DNA of 63,989 nucleotides from assembly GCA_023231005.1 (NCBI GenBank), contig JALNWG010000019.1, positions 1 to 63,989 of the forward strand, in the 5' to 3' direction. This stretch comes from Bacteroidales bacterium. GTDB lineage: Bacteria > Bacteroidota > Bacteroidia > Bacteroidales > FEN-979. The notes under the pieces are model-generated. The model saw only the letters and a program-made list of their open reading frames with translations. It ran no database searches and was not told the DNA's origin. Positions 8,630 to 17,998 of the stretch are shown piece by piece (positions within the stretch are counted from its first letter, which is position 1; each line of letters starts with the position of its first letter). The position numbers were made by a program, and so were the translations under genes.

Positions 8630-9118
8630 ATGAAAAACCTGGTTGTATTTTTTTTACTAATCTTTTTTTCTGGTTCCATGGTAGGGCAAAAATACCTGTT
8701 GGTCGAAAAAATCGGCACCTCCCGGAAATACTATTACCAAAAAGGTAACACCTTGAAATTACGAGTGTCAAAATTGGATACTTTGTTGCGTGGACGACTT
8801 TGGCATATTGGCGATACTTCTATTAGCGTAATGGAGCTAAGATCCTTTGAAGTATCGTTGAACGACATCGGGTCTGTTTACAAACAATTTTCCTTTCCCC
8901 GTAAATTGGGAAAAACCTTTGCTATTGGTTCAGCCGCCATTTTTTCCATCATTGTTATCAATCATCTGATCAACAATGAAGCAGTTTTTACTCCCGATTT
9001 ATTTATTATTACCGGATCAGTCGGAGCGGCAAGCCTGATTTCCTTTTCTTTATCTCAAAACCGGTGTAAAATTGGGAGTAAATGGAAATTAAAAATACTC
9101 GATTTCCAGGTTAATTAA
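8630..9118 (+). CDS. Hypothetical exported or membrane protein
   Basis: The 162-residue protein has an N-terminal signal peptide (NLVVFFLLIFFSGSMVGQ), a polar middle part, and two hydrophobic stretches near residues 105-120 and 125-145. No family is recognised. It is divergent from the LpxR-like gene and convergent with punA. Its TAA stop lies inside the 8-bp palindrome TTAATTAA at 9111-9118, which also contains the punA stop. Confidence 0.6.
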   Translation: MKNLVVFFLLIFFSGSMVGQKYLLVEKIGTSRKYYYQKGNTLKLRVSKLDTLLRGRLWHIGDTSISVMELRSFEVSLNDIGSVYKQFSFPRKLGKTFAIGSAAIFSIIVINHLINNEAVFTPDLFIITGSVGAASLISFSLSQNRCKIGSKWKLKILDFQVN

Positions 9119-9935
9119 TGGGTGGAAAATCGGCAATCAACTGCCGGATAAGGCTGGTCATAACAGGTTCAACCGCACTTGCAGCATCAATGACGTGTTT
9201 GTGCGAAATCTCTACAATTTTCCCTTGTACTCCCAGATCGGAAATCACGGAAACTGCAAAACATTGTAAGCCAATGTGGCGGGCAGCAATCACTTCAGGA
9301 ACAGTAGACATTCCAACTGCATCGGCTCCAATGCTGCGGATATATCGGTATTCTGCCGGCGTTTCATAGGTTGGCCCTGATACTGCAGCATATACGCCCC
9401 GCTGAAGATTGATGCTCTGTTTATCCGCAATTTCAAATGCTTTTTTAATAAGTTGTTTGTCGTATGCATTGCTCATATCCGGAAAACGGGTGCCAATCTC
9501 ATCATAATTTTTCCCGATTAAAGGGTTGTCTTTTATGAGGTTGATGTGGTCTTCAATAACCATGATATCTCCAACTTCAAAATGAGGATTCACACCACCG
9601 CTTGCATTAGATAAAATAAGTGTCCGGATGCCAAGGAATTTCATGATGTAAACAGGAAAGGTCAGCTCTTGCATGGTATATCCTTCGTAATAATGGAAGC
9701 GCCCTTGCATTGCAACAATCGACTTCCCGCTCATGGTGCCAAAAATCAACTGTCCGTTATGACCTACCACTGTGGATACCGGAAAATTCGGGATGGTTTG
9801 ATAAGGAATCCTTTGCTGAACCGTAATTTCGTTTACCAAACCACCCAATCCTGTGCCAAGTATAATTCCGATCTCGGGTTTTTGGGTTACCTTGGATTCA
9901 AGAAATGCGATGGTCTCATTAATTTTTTTTAACAT
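9111..9935 (-). CDS. punA: Purine nucleoside phosphorylase I
   Basis: The 274-residue protein is of the trimeric class-I PNP type: GIILGTGLGGL at the N-terminus, STVVGHNGQLIFG, QGRFHYYEGY, SNASGGVNPHFEVGDIMVI, AVSGPTYETPAEYRYI and GADAVGMSTVPEVIAARH. It cleaves purine ribo- and deoxyribonucleosides with phosphate to the base plus (deoxy)ribose-1-phosphate. It overlaps the 3' end of lpxK by 17 bp and so is probably translated from the lpxK transcript, an arrangement with no evident functional link. Confidence 0.95.
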   Translation of the reverse strand: MLKKINETIAFLESKVTQKPEIGIILGTGLGGLVNEITVQQRIPYQTIPNFPVSTVVGHNGQLIFGTMSGKSIVAMQGRFHYYEGYTMQELTFPVYIMKFLGIRTLILSNASGGVNPHFEVGDIMVIEDHINLIKDNPLIGKNYDEIGTRFPDMSNAYDKQLIKKAFEIADKQSINLQRGVYAAVSGPTYETPAEYRYIRSIGADAVGMSTVPEVIAARHIGLQCFAVSVISDLGVQGKIVEISHKHVIDAASAVEPVMTSLIRQLIADFPPIN

Positions 9936-10974
9936 AATTTATAATCTCATTATCAAATTGTTGTTTGTCGTTTTGATGAAAATCAACTTCAATGGGAACG
10001 TAAAATAACGGCAGATTTTTCAATTTCGTGCTAAGTTCCGGAGTTTTTAACCGCATTACATCTTTTTCTGTGGTTACCAGAATTTTTTTCTTTGTAGGGA
10101 GATCGTCAAATTTCTTTTTGATAATATCCAGATCTTTTTCAGTATACTGATGATGATCCGGATAATTTATTGTAATCAGTTCGCTGCATATCCTTTCAAG
10201 GTGTTCCCGTAATGGATAATCATTTGCAATACCAGTAAAAAGAAGAATGTTGATTGGTTTTAATGGGAAAGCAAACTGGTCGGAATCTTGAAAGGGGATG
10301 GGGGCGGAATATTTGAGATAAGAAAAATAGATCCGTTGATGGGAAGCAGGTCGCAGATCTTCAAGAATTCTCCTTCTTGTGATCGGAGAAAAAATTTTGG
10401 GAGTCTTTGTGACAACAATGATATCGGCCCTTTTAGCAGCTGATCTAAACTCCCTCAATGTCCCCGATGGTAATACATAGTCTTCTGTATATAGGTGGTG
10501 ATAATCGGTAAGAAGGATTGATAACCCGGGTTTTACATATCTGTGTTGAAAAGCATCATCCAGAAGTATTACTTCCAATTCAGGATGCTTCTGGAGCATT
10601 AGGTTAATGCCCCTGCATCGTTGTTCGTCAACAGCAACCTGGAGATTCTCAAATTTTTTCAGGTATTGTAAGGGTTCATCTCCAATGTATTTAATATTGG
10701 AACGTTTGGAGGCAAGTATAAACCCTTTACTGTCACGACCATATCCCCGGCTGAGTGTCCCAACAGAATAATTCGGTTGTAAAAGATGTATTAAATATTC
10801 TATATGGGGTGTTTTTCCGGTTCCTCCATACGAAAGGTTTCCGACTGATATAATAGATTTCTCAAATGATTTCTGTGAAAGAATTCCAATATCGAACAAG
10901 AGATTCCTGCTTTGCATGATCAATCCATAACAAAGGGAAAGAGGGGATAATATAAACTGAAGTAACCGACCCAT
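9919..10974 (-). CDS. lpxK: Tetraacyldisaccharide 4'-kinase
   Basis: The 351-residue protein has an N-terminal membrane-associated helix (residues 1-20) and a P-loop in SVGNLSYGGTGKTP (about 43-56). It also has RGYGRDSKGF, the DEPLQYLKK segment, and DDAFQHRYVKPG, the conserved LpxK DDxxQH motif. The enzyme phosphorylates the 4' position of the lipid A disaccharide at the inner membrane. It is first in a two-gene unit with punA. Confidence 0.95.
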   Translation of the reverse strand: MGRLLQFILSPLSLCYGLIMQSRNLLFDIGILSQKSFEKSIISVGNLSYGGTGKTPHIEYLIHLLQPNYSVGTLSRGYGRDSKGFILASKRSNIKYIGDEPLQYLKKFENLQVAVDEQRCRGINLMLQKHPELEVILLDDAFQHRYVKPGLSILLTDYHHLYTEDYVLPSGTLREFRSAAKRADIIVVTKTPKIFSPITRRRILEDLRPASHQRIYFSYLKYSAPIPFQDSDQFAFPLKPINILLFTGIANDYPLREHLERICSELITINYPDHHQYTEKDLDIIKKKFDDLPTKKKILVTTEKDVMRLKTPELSTKLKNLPLFYVPIEVDFHQNDKQQFDNEIINYVKKN

Positions 10975-11067
10975 GATTAATTGTCGAAATTAACAAAAAA
11001 AACGGTATCAAAAACCCCGGACCTAAAAAAATGGCCCTAACAGAAAAACAAAATAAAGGGAGCGAAT

Positions 11068-11463
11068 TCAGGAAACCAATGTTTCCTTCTGAAGATAATT
11101 GAGATTTTTGATCAATTCAGCGATTCCGTATTCTAGGTTGCTCGTTTTTACGATGTAATCAACAGCGCCGACATCAAGTAACCTGACAGCAAGAATAGGA
11201 TCATCAAATGATGCAAAAAAAACTACCTTGACTGAAGGGGCAATTGTTTTTACTCTTCTTAAAAAATCAAATCCGCTAAAATCGCCCAGATCATAATCCG
11301 TGATTAAAAATTCCGGCGGTGGATTTTTTTCAAGCCGGTAAATACATTCGTTGCCCGATGGAAATGTCTGTACCTGGGAAAACCGGTTCACATTCAAATG
11401 ATACTTGATCAGGCTCCGATGTATTGGATGCTTATCAACAACATAAAGGACAGGGGATTTCAT
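11068..11463 (-). CDS. Stand-alone response-regulator receiver protein
   Basis: The 131-residue protein is one REC domain with no output domain. The predicted phospho-acceptor is Asp56 (LITDYDLGDFSG) and the conserved Lys is K106 (VDYIVKTSN). The N-terminal acidic pair is reduced to one Asp (VVDKH, D10), and the Ser/Thr switch position appears to be Ala84. No histidine kinase is adjacent. It is either a phosphorelay shuttle or a CheY-like protein with altered metal binding; the partner cannot be inferred here. Confidence 0.85.
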   Translation of the reverse strand: MKSPVLYVVDKHPIHRSLIKYHLNVNRFSQVQTFPSGNECIYRLEKNPPPEFLITDYDLGDFSGFDFLRRVKTIAPSVKVVFFASFDDPILAVRLLDVGAVDYIVKTSNLEYGIAELIKNLNYLQKETLVS

Positions 11464-11620
11464 ATTGACCTTTTGGGAATTTTATAAAGACCAAATTATG
11501 CGAATTTTATCTTGTTAACGGCATGGGTGGCAGGAAACTTTTAAACAATTTTATGAACAAATCAAAAAGAAAATTTTAACGGGAATTGTATAACTTTACC
11601 CATTCTAATATTTTTACTCT

Positions 11621-12715
11621 ATGAAAATTCTGACTATCCTACAGTACCTTGAGTCTGTTGCCCCTTTATCGCTTCAGGAAAATTATGATAATTCCGGATT
11701 GATTTTCGGAGATCCGGACTGGGAAACCGACCGTGTACTGTTGTGTCTCGACCTTACAGAGGAAGTGATGGTGGAAGCCATTCAAAAAGGGTGCAGGTTG
11801 ATTATATCACATCATCCCTTTATCTTCCACCCAATTAAAAAGTTTCTTCCGGAGCTACCGGAAACCAACATTTTAACTAAGGCAATATCCTCTCAAATTG
11901 CAATCTTTGCAATGCATACAAATCTCGACAATTCCTTACGGGGTCTCAATGCATTTCTTTTTAACAAACTGGGAATTACATCTTTTCGAATCCTCAAACC
12001 GCAAACCGAAACCTTGTTTAAACTAGTTGCATTTTGTCCTACAGATTATGCTGAAAGAGTCAGGGAGGCAATGTTCAAAGCTGGTGCAGGGCATATCGGA
12101 AATTATGATTTTTGTAGCTTTAATGTGACGGGAGATGGCTCTTCCCGGGCCCATAGTGAAGCTAAACCATTTACTGGAGAAATTGACCAGGTCCATTTTG
12201 AAAAAGAACTTAGAATAGAAGTCATTCTTCCTGATTATGCCAGAAAGTCTGTTATCGCTGCTTTGCTGGCGAATCATCCGTATGAAGAAGTTGCTTATGA
12301 TATCTACCCGTTGATGAATACAAATCCATTATCCGGAGCTGGTTTGATCGGAGATCTAAATGAACCAATGAATCCGGAAAAATTTCTTCAAAAGGTGAAA
12401 AATGTTATACAAATTCCCATTCTACGTCACTCAAAATTGAATGAAAATCCTGTTACAAAAATAGCATTATGCACCGGGTCAGGAAACTTCCTGATCCCGG
12501 TAGCCCAACAGGAAAAAGCAGATGTTTTTCTTACGGGTGATTTGAAATACCACGATTTTTTTAGCGTTAGGAAAAATCTGATCCTTGCCGATATTGGTCA
12601 TTATGAGAGCGAACAGTGGGTAAAAGAATGGTTATATGCTGTGCTAATCGAAAAATTTCCTACTTTTGCATTCCTTATTTCAGAAATTAATACCAACCCG
12701 GTTTATCATTTATAA
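11621..12715 (+). CDS. Nif3-like dinuclear metal-binding protein (GTP cyclohydrolase 1 type 2 homologue)
   Basis: The 364-residue protein is the long form of the Nif3/YbgI family, with a central inserted PII/CutA-like domain at roughly residues 125-230. Metal-ligand motifs are SHHPFIFHP in the N-terminal half and FLTGDLKYHDF and ILADIGHYESE in the C-terminal half. The family forms hexameric rings; its physiological reaction is unresolved. It is followed after 10 bp by the zinc-ribbon gene, a pairing I recall as common in Bacteroidota. Confidence 0.9.
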   Translation: MKILTILQYLESVAPLSLQENYDNSGLIFGDPDWETDRVLLCLDLTEEVMVEAIQKGCRLIISHHPFIFHPIKKFLPELPETNILTKAISSQIAIFAMHTNLDNSLRGLNAFLFNKLGITSFRILKPQTETLFKLVAFCPTDYAERVREAMFKAGAGHIGNYDFCSFNVTGDGSSRAHSEAKPFTGEIDQVHFEKELRIEVILPDYARKSVIAALLANHPYEEVAYDIYPLMNTNPLSGAGLIGDLNEPMNPEKFLQKVKNVIQIPILRHSKLNENPVTKIALCTGSGNFLIPVAQQEKADVFLTGDLKYHDFFSVRKNLILADIGHYESEQWVKEWLYAVLIEKFPTFAFLISEINTNPVYHL

Positions 12716-12725
12716 TTCAGAGTAT

Positions 12726-13643
12726 ATGGCAAAATCAACAAGCAAACCGATCGCTACTTCGAAACCTTCTAAATTATCAAAACCTACGGCACCAAAAGAA
12801 ACAAATGGTAAAAAAGATGTCGTTGCCAAGGAAGAAGAAGTGAAAGAAGTGATCAAAACGGCTAAGGTACCAGCAAAAACCGGACAGGAATCTCCCGAAG
12901 ATAAAATTGAGGTCACCATTGAAAAGAAATTGATGGCACTCTATAGCTTACAACAACTTGACACTCAGGTTGATAAAATCCGAATCATCCGGGGAGAACT
13001 TCCTCTTGAAGTCCAGGATTTGGAAGACGAAATAGCCGGACTGGAAACCCGTGTTGACAACTATATTCAGGAAACTGTCGGGATGGAGAAATCCATTGTC
13101 GATAAAAATACTACCATACGGGATGCCCTTGCCTTGATTAAAAAATATGAAGATCAACAGATGAACGTCCGGAATAACCGGGAATACGACTCCCTGACCA
13201 AGGAAATCGAATACCAGAACCTGGATATCCAGTTGTCTGAGAAAAGAATTAAAGAATTTCTGGCAACCCTTGAATTGAAAAAGGTCGAAATTGAACAATT
13301 CCAAAAGCAACTCCAAGACCGGAAAAACGACCTGGATGTCAAACGCAATGAATTAGACGATATCGTTGCTGAAACGGAGAAAGAGGAAAATGACCTCATA
13401 AAAGCTTCTGAAGAAAACCGCAAATACATTGAGGAACGGTTGTTGACTGCCTACACCCGAATCCGGAAAAATGCAAGAAACGGATTGGCCGTAGTTCAAA
13501 TCGAACGGGATGCCTGCGGAGGTTGCTTTAATAAAATTCCTCCCCAACATCAACTCGATATCCGAATGCATAAAAAAATTATTGTTTGCGAATATTGTGG
13601 ACGGATTCTGGTTGATGATGGCATTGTGAATGCTATCCAATAA
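12726..13643 (+). CDS. Coiled-coil protein with C4 zinc ribbon (DUF164 type)
   Basis: The 305-residue protein begins with a low-complexity K/T/S/P tail (about 1-60), then has a long coiled coil (about 85-250) and a C-terminal zinc ribbon with two Cys pairs (CGGC and CEYC). The ATG at 12726 is chosen because an upstream extension would overlap the Nif3-like gene. The family is often annotated 'zinc ribbon domain-containing protein' with a suggested nucleic-acid role. Its TAA and the next ATG share one base (TAATG). Confidence 0.85.
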   Translation: MAKSTSKPIATSKPSKLSKPTAPKETNGKKDVVAKEEEVKEVIKTAKVPAKTGQESPEDKIEVTIEKKLMALYSLQQLDTQVDKIRIIRGELPLEVQDLEDEIAGLETRVDNYIQETVGMEKSIVDKNTTIRDALALIKKYEDQQMNVRNNREYDSLTKEIEYQNLDIQLSEKRIKEFLATLELKKVEIEQFQKQLQDRKNDLDVKRNELDDIVAETEKEENDLIKASEENRKYIEERLLTAYTRIRKNARNGLAVVQIERDACGGCFNKIPPQHQLDIRMHKKIIVCEYCGRILVDDGIVNAIQ

Positions 13644-15154
13644 TGACCCGGCTCCTTCTGACGGTTGGTGCCCTTTTATTTTTATCACTTCCCCTCAGGG
13701 CACAGTTTTTTTTTAACGATCGTTGTCAGGCGACTTACCAATCTATTTTCCGGCTTCAATTTCTGGAAGCAAACCGATTATTGGTTTTGGAAAAACAACA
13801 AAACCCTACCAACCTGGTTCCGGTATTACTTGAAAACTATATTGATTTTCTGACCTTGTTTATTGGGGAAGAAAAAACACAATTTCACCAATTAGAACCC
13901 AACAAATCGAAACGCATCACCCTCCTCGAAAAAGGAGATAAAAACTCACCTTATTACAATTTTTTTCTTGGCGAAGTTTATCTTCAATGGGCTTTTGCCC
14001 GGATCAAATTTGGTGAATATGCATCCGCTGCCATAGAAGTAAGAAAAGCATACTCATTGTTTACCTTGAATCAATCTCGTTTCCCTGATTTTATTCCAAA
14101 TAATACCGGTCTTGGATTGGTCCATGTAATCATTGGGATTATCCCGGAAAAATATCAGTGGATTAAAAATCTGATGGGCGTGAATGGATCTGTGGATCAG
14201 GGTTTTAAAGAAATTCATCAAGTGGCTGGATATCAAGGTTCCGATCCTCAGATACAGCTTTTTAAACCGGAAGCTACTTTTTACCTGGCTTTGTTGGCAG
14301 CCAATCTTCAAAAAAATCAAAAAGAAGCTTTACCGATTTTGGAATTATTGGAACGTCAAAGTTCTGGAAATCAGCTGGATCAGAGTCCATTATTGATATT
14401 TGCCCAAGCAACCATCCTGTTGAAAAATGGTCGTAATGATCAGGTGCTGAAAATCTTGCAACATCGCAATGAGGAAAAAAATAAATTTCCTTTCTGCTAT
14501 CTTGATTTTCTTGAAGGGGTAGCTCGCTTAAATAGCCTTGATGTTAATGCAGCACTCTGTTTTCAACGGTATGTTCATCAATTTAAAGGTCAAAATTACC
14601 TTCGTTCTGCCTATCAAAAACTTGCCTGGATTTCTATTTTAAAAGGAGATACTGCCGGTTTTAAAGCCAATATGGGCAAAGTTACTACCGTTGGAGAAGC
14701 CCTAGTTGATGAAGATAAACAAGCAACCAGAGAAGCTCAAAGCGGACTGATTCCGGGGGGTATATTGTTACGGGCACGATTGCTTTTCGATGGTGGTTAT
14801 TATGATCGTGCTCTTCAGGAAATATTAAATAATCCCGTAAAGAAATGTATCGTTACACGCCGTGATTTTATTGAATACTCCTATCGTTTAGCTCGGATCT
14901 ATCATGAACTTGGACAATACTCCAAAGCAATCGGATATTACAAACAAACAATCCAACGTGGCAAAACAGACCCTTTTTATTTCGCTACAGCCTCTGCTTT
15001 ACAACTGGGACTTATCTACGAGAATTTGTCCTTATATAAACAAGCTGACAGTTCTTATAGGTTATCTCTTTCCATTCCTACTCCTGAATACAAATCCAGC
15101 CTAAACCAAAAGGCAAAGGCTGGATTGAACAGACTTAAAAAGCAACAGCGTTAA
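13643..15154 (+). CDS. Exported tetratricopeptide-repeat protein
   Basis: The 503-residue protein has a signal peptide ending around LPLRAQ. The remainder is helical, with several degenerate TPR-like repeats; the clearest is near the C-terminus (YRLARIYHELGQYSKAIGYYKQ and LQLGLIYENLSLYKQADSSY). It probably acts in the periplasm as a protein-interaction scaffold. It is translationally coupled to the zinc-ribbon gene through TAATG. Its stop is shared, within TTAA, with the opposing OMP gene. Confidence 0.75.
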   Translation: MTRLLLTVGALLFLSLPLRAQFFFNDRCQATYQSIFRLQFLEANRLLVLEKQQNPTNLVPVLLENYIDFLTLFIGEEKTQFHQLEPNKSKRITLLEKGDKNSPYYNFFLGEVYLQWAFARIKFGEYASAAIEVRKAYSLFTLNQSRFPDFIPNNTGLGLVHVIIGIIPEKYQWIKNLMGVNGSVDQGFKEIHQVAGYQGSDPQIQLFKPEATFYLALLAANLQKNQKEALPILELLERQSSGNQLDQSPLLIFAQATILLKNGRNDQVLKILQHRNEEKNKFPFCYLDFLEGVARLNSLDVNAALCFQRYVHQFKGQNYLRSAYQKLAWISILKGDTAGFKANMGKVTTVGEALVDEDKQATREAQSGLIPGGILLRARLLFDGGYYDRALQEILNNPVKKCIVTRRDFIEYSYRLARIYHELGQYSKAIGYYKQTIQRGKTDPFYFATASALQLGLIYENLSLYKQADSSYRLSLSIPTPEYKSSLNQKAKAGLNRLKKQQR

Positions 15155-16620
15155 AACCTGAATCCGATTGTTGTGGATACGGTATTGGTATATTGTGTCA
15201 AATGAGCTGGATTGACCATCGATGGATCATATAAGTAATAATCCTGATTCATTTTTGTCCAAACATAACTCACATCGGCAAAGAAATGACTGGCCCGGTA
15301 CCCAATTCCTCCGGAAACCTGAAAACGTTCACTGTTATTGGTACTTTGGGTATAAGGATTACTGAAGTAAGCAAACCCACCACGCACCCTGAAATCCAAT
15401 ATTCTCCATTCGGTTCCGAAACGAAGATTTCCCCACGATTGATAGTTGGTTTTAATATCATTGTTCACGTCTGAATAACTATCTTCTGAGGAGCTAAAAC
15501 GAGCTTGCGAATAGTTTACATATTCATAATCAGCGCTAACCAATCCATATTTTCCGATAATGAAGGCCAAACTACCCATCGCACGGAAAGGAGTTCTTAA
15601 CTGGTAATTATAATATCCTTCCGGTGAATTTTGAGTGGAATTCCAATTTGGGTTAGTGAAAGTTGATTGCATGGAACTGAACCACTCATCCTGCATTCGG
15701 GGATACCATGTTGGGGTATGAATACTGGCACCAATCCGTACCCAATTGGCAGGGCGGTAAATAATACCGAACTTCACATTAATACCGGTTCCCTGAGTTT
15801 GAAGGTTATACCTGTATTTTAAAGACAAAAAATTTGGAATAGACCCTCTAACAGCTGTTTCCTGATAGATGCTGTTTTCATAATAGCGTAACGTAGGAAC
15901 TCCCAGGGTCAATCCGAAATAAAGCCGGTCATTCACATTTCCCCCCATCGAAAAATCCATCTCATTGATGGATCCATAAGTATTGATTGTTTTGCTTTGA
16001 GCTACACCGCCATACGGAGCATCACAATAATATGACCTGGTAGTCGAATCATAGCCAATCAAATTTGCGTTCCAAGCTAATGCAACATCAAAAGCCAATG
16101 AATTATCGTATGAGATGTCACCAGGTTGAATTCCCATATCATTTAATACATTGGTGTAATTTTGCATCAGGGAATTCTTCGAATTGACCCCAGATATGTA
16201 AGTAGTGTTGTTGAAATCATTCTGGCGGTTAAATCCAAAGCCGATATTGAAATTTTTCAATATACTGTTGTTGCTTTTTGACGAGGGTTTGAGATTGAAT
16301 ATGAACCCGAAGTTCCCCATGCCAAAATTTACGCGATTGTCTGAAGTTTCATAGCCATTATAAGTTGAGGTAGTACTTCCAATAGTAGGAGCAATGGTCA
16401 GGCTCATTTCGTAGGCTTGATAAAGACCAATACCGGCAGGATTGGTGGCAAGAGTGGAAAAATCGGCACCCACTGCACCAAACGCACCACTTAAACCATT
16501 GAACCGAGCCGTGCCACTATAGTATATTCTGGAATATCGGAGTGCATCTTCAGCTGTTTGTGCAAACAGGGAATAGGCTGACATCGTGATGCACAAGGTC
16601 ATGAACATTATTTTTTTCAT
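15151..16620 (-). CDS. Outer-membrane protein, FadL/OmpP1 (TodX)-like
   Basis: The 489-residue protein has a signal peptide (SAYSLFAQ) followed by RYSRIYYSGTARFNGLSGAFGAVGAD and LATNPAGIGLY, the characteristic N-terminal segment of the FadL/OmpP1 family, where NPA is conserved. The rest is beta-strand rich and ends in GFRF, a C-terminal aromatic typical of outer-membrane barrels. The family transports hydrophobic compounds; homologues in Bacteroidales are often labelled hemin receptor. The substrate is unknown. Confidence 0.82.
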   Translation of the reverse strand: MKKIMFMTLCITMSAYSLFAQTAEDALRYSRIYYSGTARFNGLSGAFGAVGADFSTLATNPAGIGLYQAYEMSLTIAPTIGSTTSTYNGYETSDNRVNFGMGNFGFIFNLKPSSKSNNSILKNFNIGFGFNRQNDFNNTTYISGVNSKNSLMQNYTNVLNDMGIQPGDISYDNSLAFDVALAWNANLIGYDSTTRSYYCDAPYGGVAQSKTINTYGSINEMDFSMGGNVNDRLYFGLTLGVPTLRYYENSIYQETAVRGSIPNFLSLKYRYNLQTQGTGINVKFGIIYRPANWVRIGASIHTPTWYPRMQDEWFSSMQSTFTNPNWNSTQNSPEGYYNYQLRTPFRAMGSLAFIIGKYGLVSADYEYVNYSQARFSSSEDSYSDVNNDIKTNYQSWGNLRFGTEWRILDFRVRGGFAYFSNPYTQSTNNSERFQVSGGIGYRASHFFADVSYVWTKMNQDYYLYDPSMVNPAHLTQYTNTVSTTIGFRF

Positions 16621-16648
16621 AGTCAGAGATATTAGAGTGATTCGTTAG

Positions 16649-17914
16649 TTATCTGCGTCTTCCACCACCTCCGCCGCTACTGCCGCCGGAAGGAGCGCTT
16701 CCTCCGCTTCCGCCTGACCTTGCAGGTGCGCTGTAACTGCCTCCGCTGCTCCGTGGTACTGAAGGTGCACTATAGGAGCCACTGTTACCTGAACGGGAAG
16801 GTGTGGAATATGAATTGTTCGAACGGGAAGGGGTTGAATAGGTGCGTGTGTTGTTCGAGGGGGCTACCCGCGTATGGTTCCCGGTTGAAGAGGGAGTACT
16901 GGTATTCCGGTTGCTATAATTTGATTGTGCGTTCCTTGTTGCACTTTGATTTTGTGTCCGTGGACTAATATATTCCTGACTTGATTTTGGTTGACGGTAA
17001 GCAGGTGAAGAATAGCTTTGTGCAGAGGTGGTCCGTTGTGTGGGAACAACATTTTGCTGACGGTTGTACCGAGGGGAAGGTTGTTGACGTTGTACCTGAG
17101 CTTGGTTTGTTCCTCTTGTGGCAGTAGTTTGACGAGAAGTAGTGGAACGGGTATAACGATATTTTTCCTGGTTTGCAGCCGTGTTGCGTTGTGCTGGTTG
17201 AGTCCCTGTTCTGGTATAAGCTTGTGATGCGGCTTCACGAGTGCTCTGATTAATTCCGGCAGTTCTCTCATTCCGCTTGGTATCTGGAGAAGAGATCCTG
17301 TTCGGATTTTGGGCGTTCCTTGAAAATCTTGTACCATCCGATGAATTTAAAGTATTTCTTCGTCCATAATACGTATTAATGGGCGAATAGGGCGGATAAT
17401 AACCACCGTTATACCAATCGTTATATCCATAGCAGTAACAGCAATAGGGATTGTACCATGGGTTATACCAGCCGTAATAAGGGTACCCGAACCCCCATCC
17501 ATAATTCCAGCCCCAATCCCAATATGGAGATCCCCAATTATAGTAAGGAGAACCCCAATAACTGCCAAAACCGAAACTACCAAATCCGACTCCTAATCCA
17601 AAAGATAATGTAATATTGGGATCAGAAGAACTCCCTGAATTATCATATTCGGAATTAGAAGAATTGGATTGATCAAAATACCCCTTTGTCGTATCGGAAT
17701 TATTGAATCGGGTTATCCGGTCAGAATAAGAATAATCATTGTAATCGTCCGCAAAGGTGGAAGATGGCTTTACAATGGTGTTTCCGTTATCAGGAGGGTT
17801 GTTTCCGGATGTATTGTAAACATCATCTGAACCATAAGATGATGCTAATTTCTGTGTCGTACAAGCGCTGATGAACAGGCCGATGGTGACGAGAACAAAG
17901 ATTGATTTTTTCAT
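16649..17914 (-). CDS. Low-complexity lipoprotein with Gly/Tyr/Trp-rich core and Ser/Thr/Arg-rich tail
   Basis: The 421-residue protein has a lipoprotein signal (FISACTTQ). A Ser/Asp/Asn-rich region (about 25-105) is followed by a Gly/Trp/Tyr/Pro-rich block (about 105-185, repeated WGSPY and YGW-like units with a CCYC cluster), a Gln/Thr/Arg-rich region, and a Ser-Gly-rich C-terminus ending in five Gly and Arg-Arg-Arg. This looks like a surface or envelope structural protein. It lies 28 bp before the FadL-like gene on the same strand, so the two are probably co-expressed. Function unknown. Confidence 0.7.
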   Translation of the reverse strand: MKKSIFVLVTIGLFISACTTQKLASSYGSDDVYNTSGNNPPDNGNTIVKPSSTFADDYNDYSYSDRITRFNNSDTTKGYFDQSNSSNSEYDNSGSSSDPNITLSFGLGVGFGSFGFGSYWGSPYYNWGSPYWDWGWNYGWGFGYPYYGWYNPWYNPYCCYCYGYNDWYNGGYYPPYSPINTYYGRRNTLNSSDGTRFSRNAQNPNRISSPDTKRNERTAGINQSTREAASQAYTRTGTQPAQRNTAANQEKYRYTRSTTSRQTTATRGTNQAQVQRQQPSPRYNRQQNVVPTQRTTSAQSYSSPAYRQPKSSQEYISPRTQNQSATRNAQSNYSNRNTSTPSSTGNHTRVAPSNNTRTYSTPSRSNNSYSTPSRSGNSGSYSAPSVPRSSGGSYSAPARSGGSGGSAPSGGSSGGGGGRRR

Positions 17915-17939
17915 AGGACGACAGCTTTATTAATTTTCT

Positions 17940-17947
17940 TAATTTTG
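17940..17947 (+). promoter_or_regulatory. -7 element for proS
   Basis: TAATTTTG on the plus strand, 51 nt upstream of the proS ATG, matches TAnnTTTG. AGGAG at about 17962 lies too far upstream to act as a ribosome-binding site. Confidence 0.35.
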
Positions 17948-17998
17948 TTCTTCCTTTTGACAGGAGAATAGTAGCAAATTTCATACCAAAAACAAAAA

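Noticed and set aside
16864..17337. 157-codon minus-strand frame within the low-complexity lipoprotein gene
   Set aside because: It overlaps the real gene in another phase; the openness comes from biased codons.
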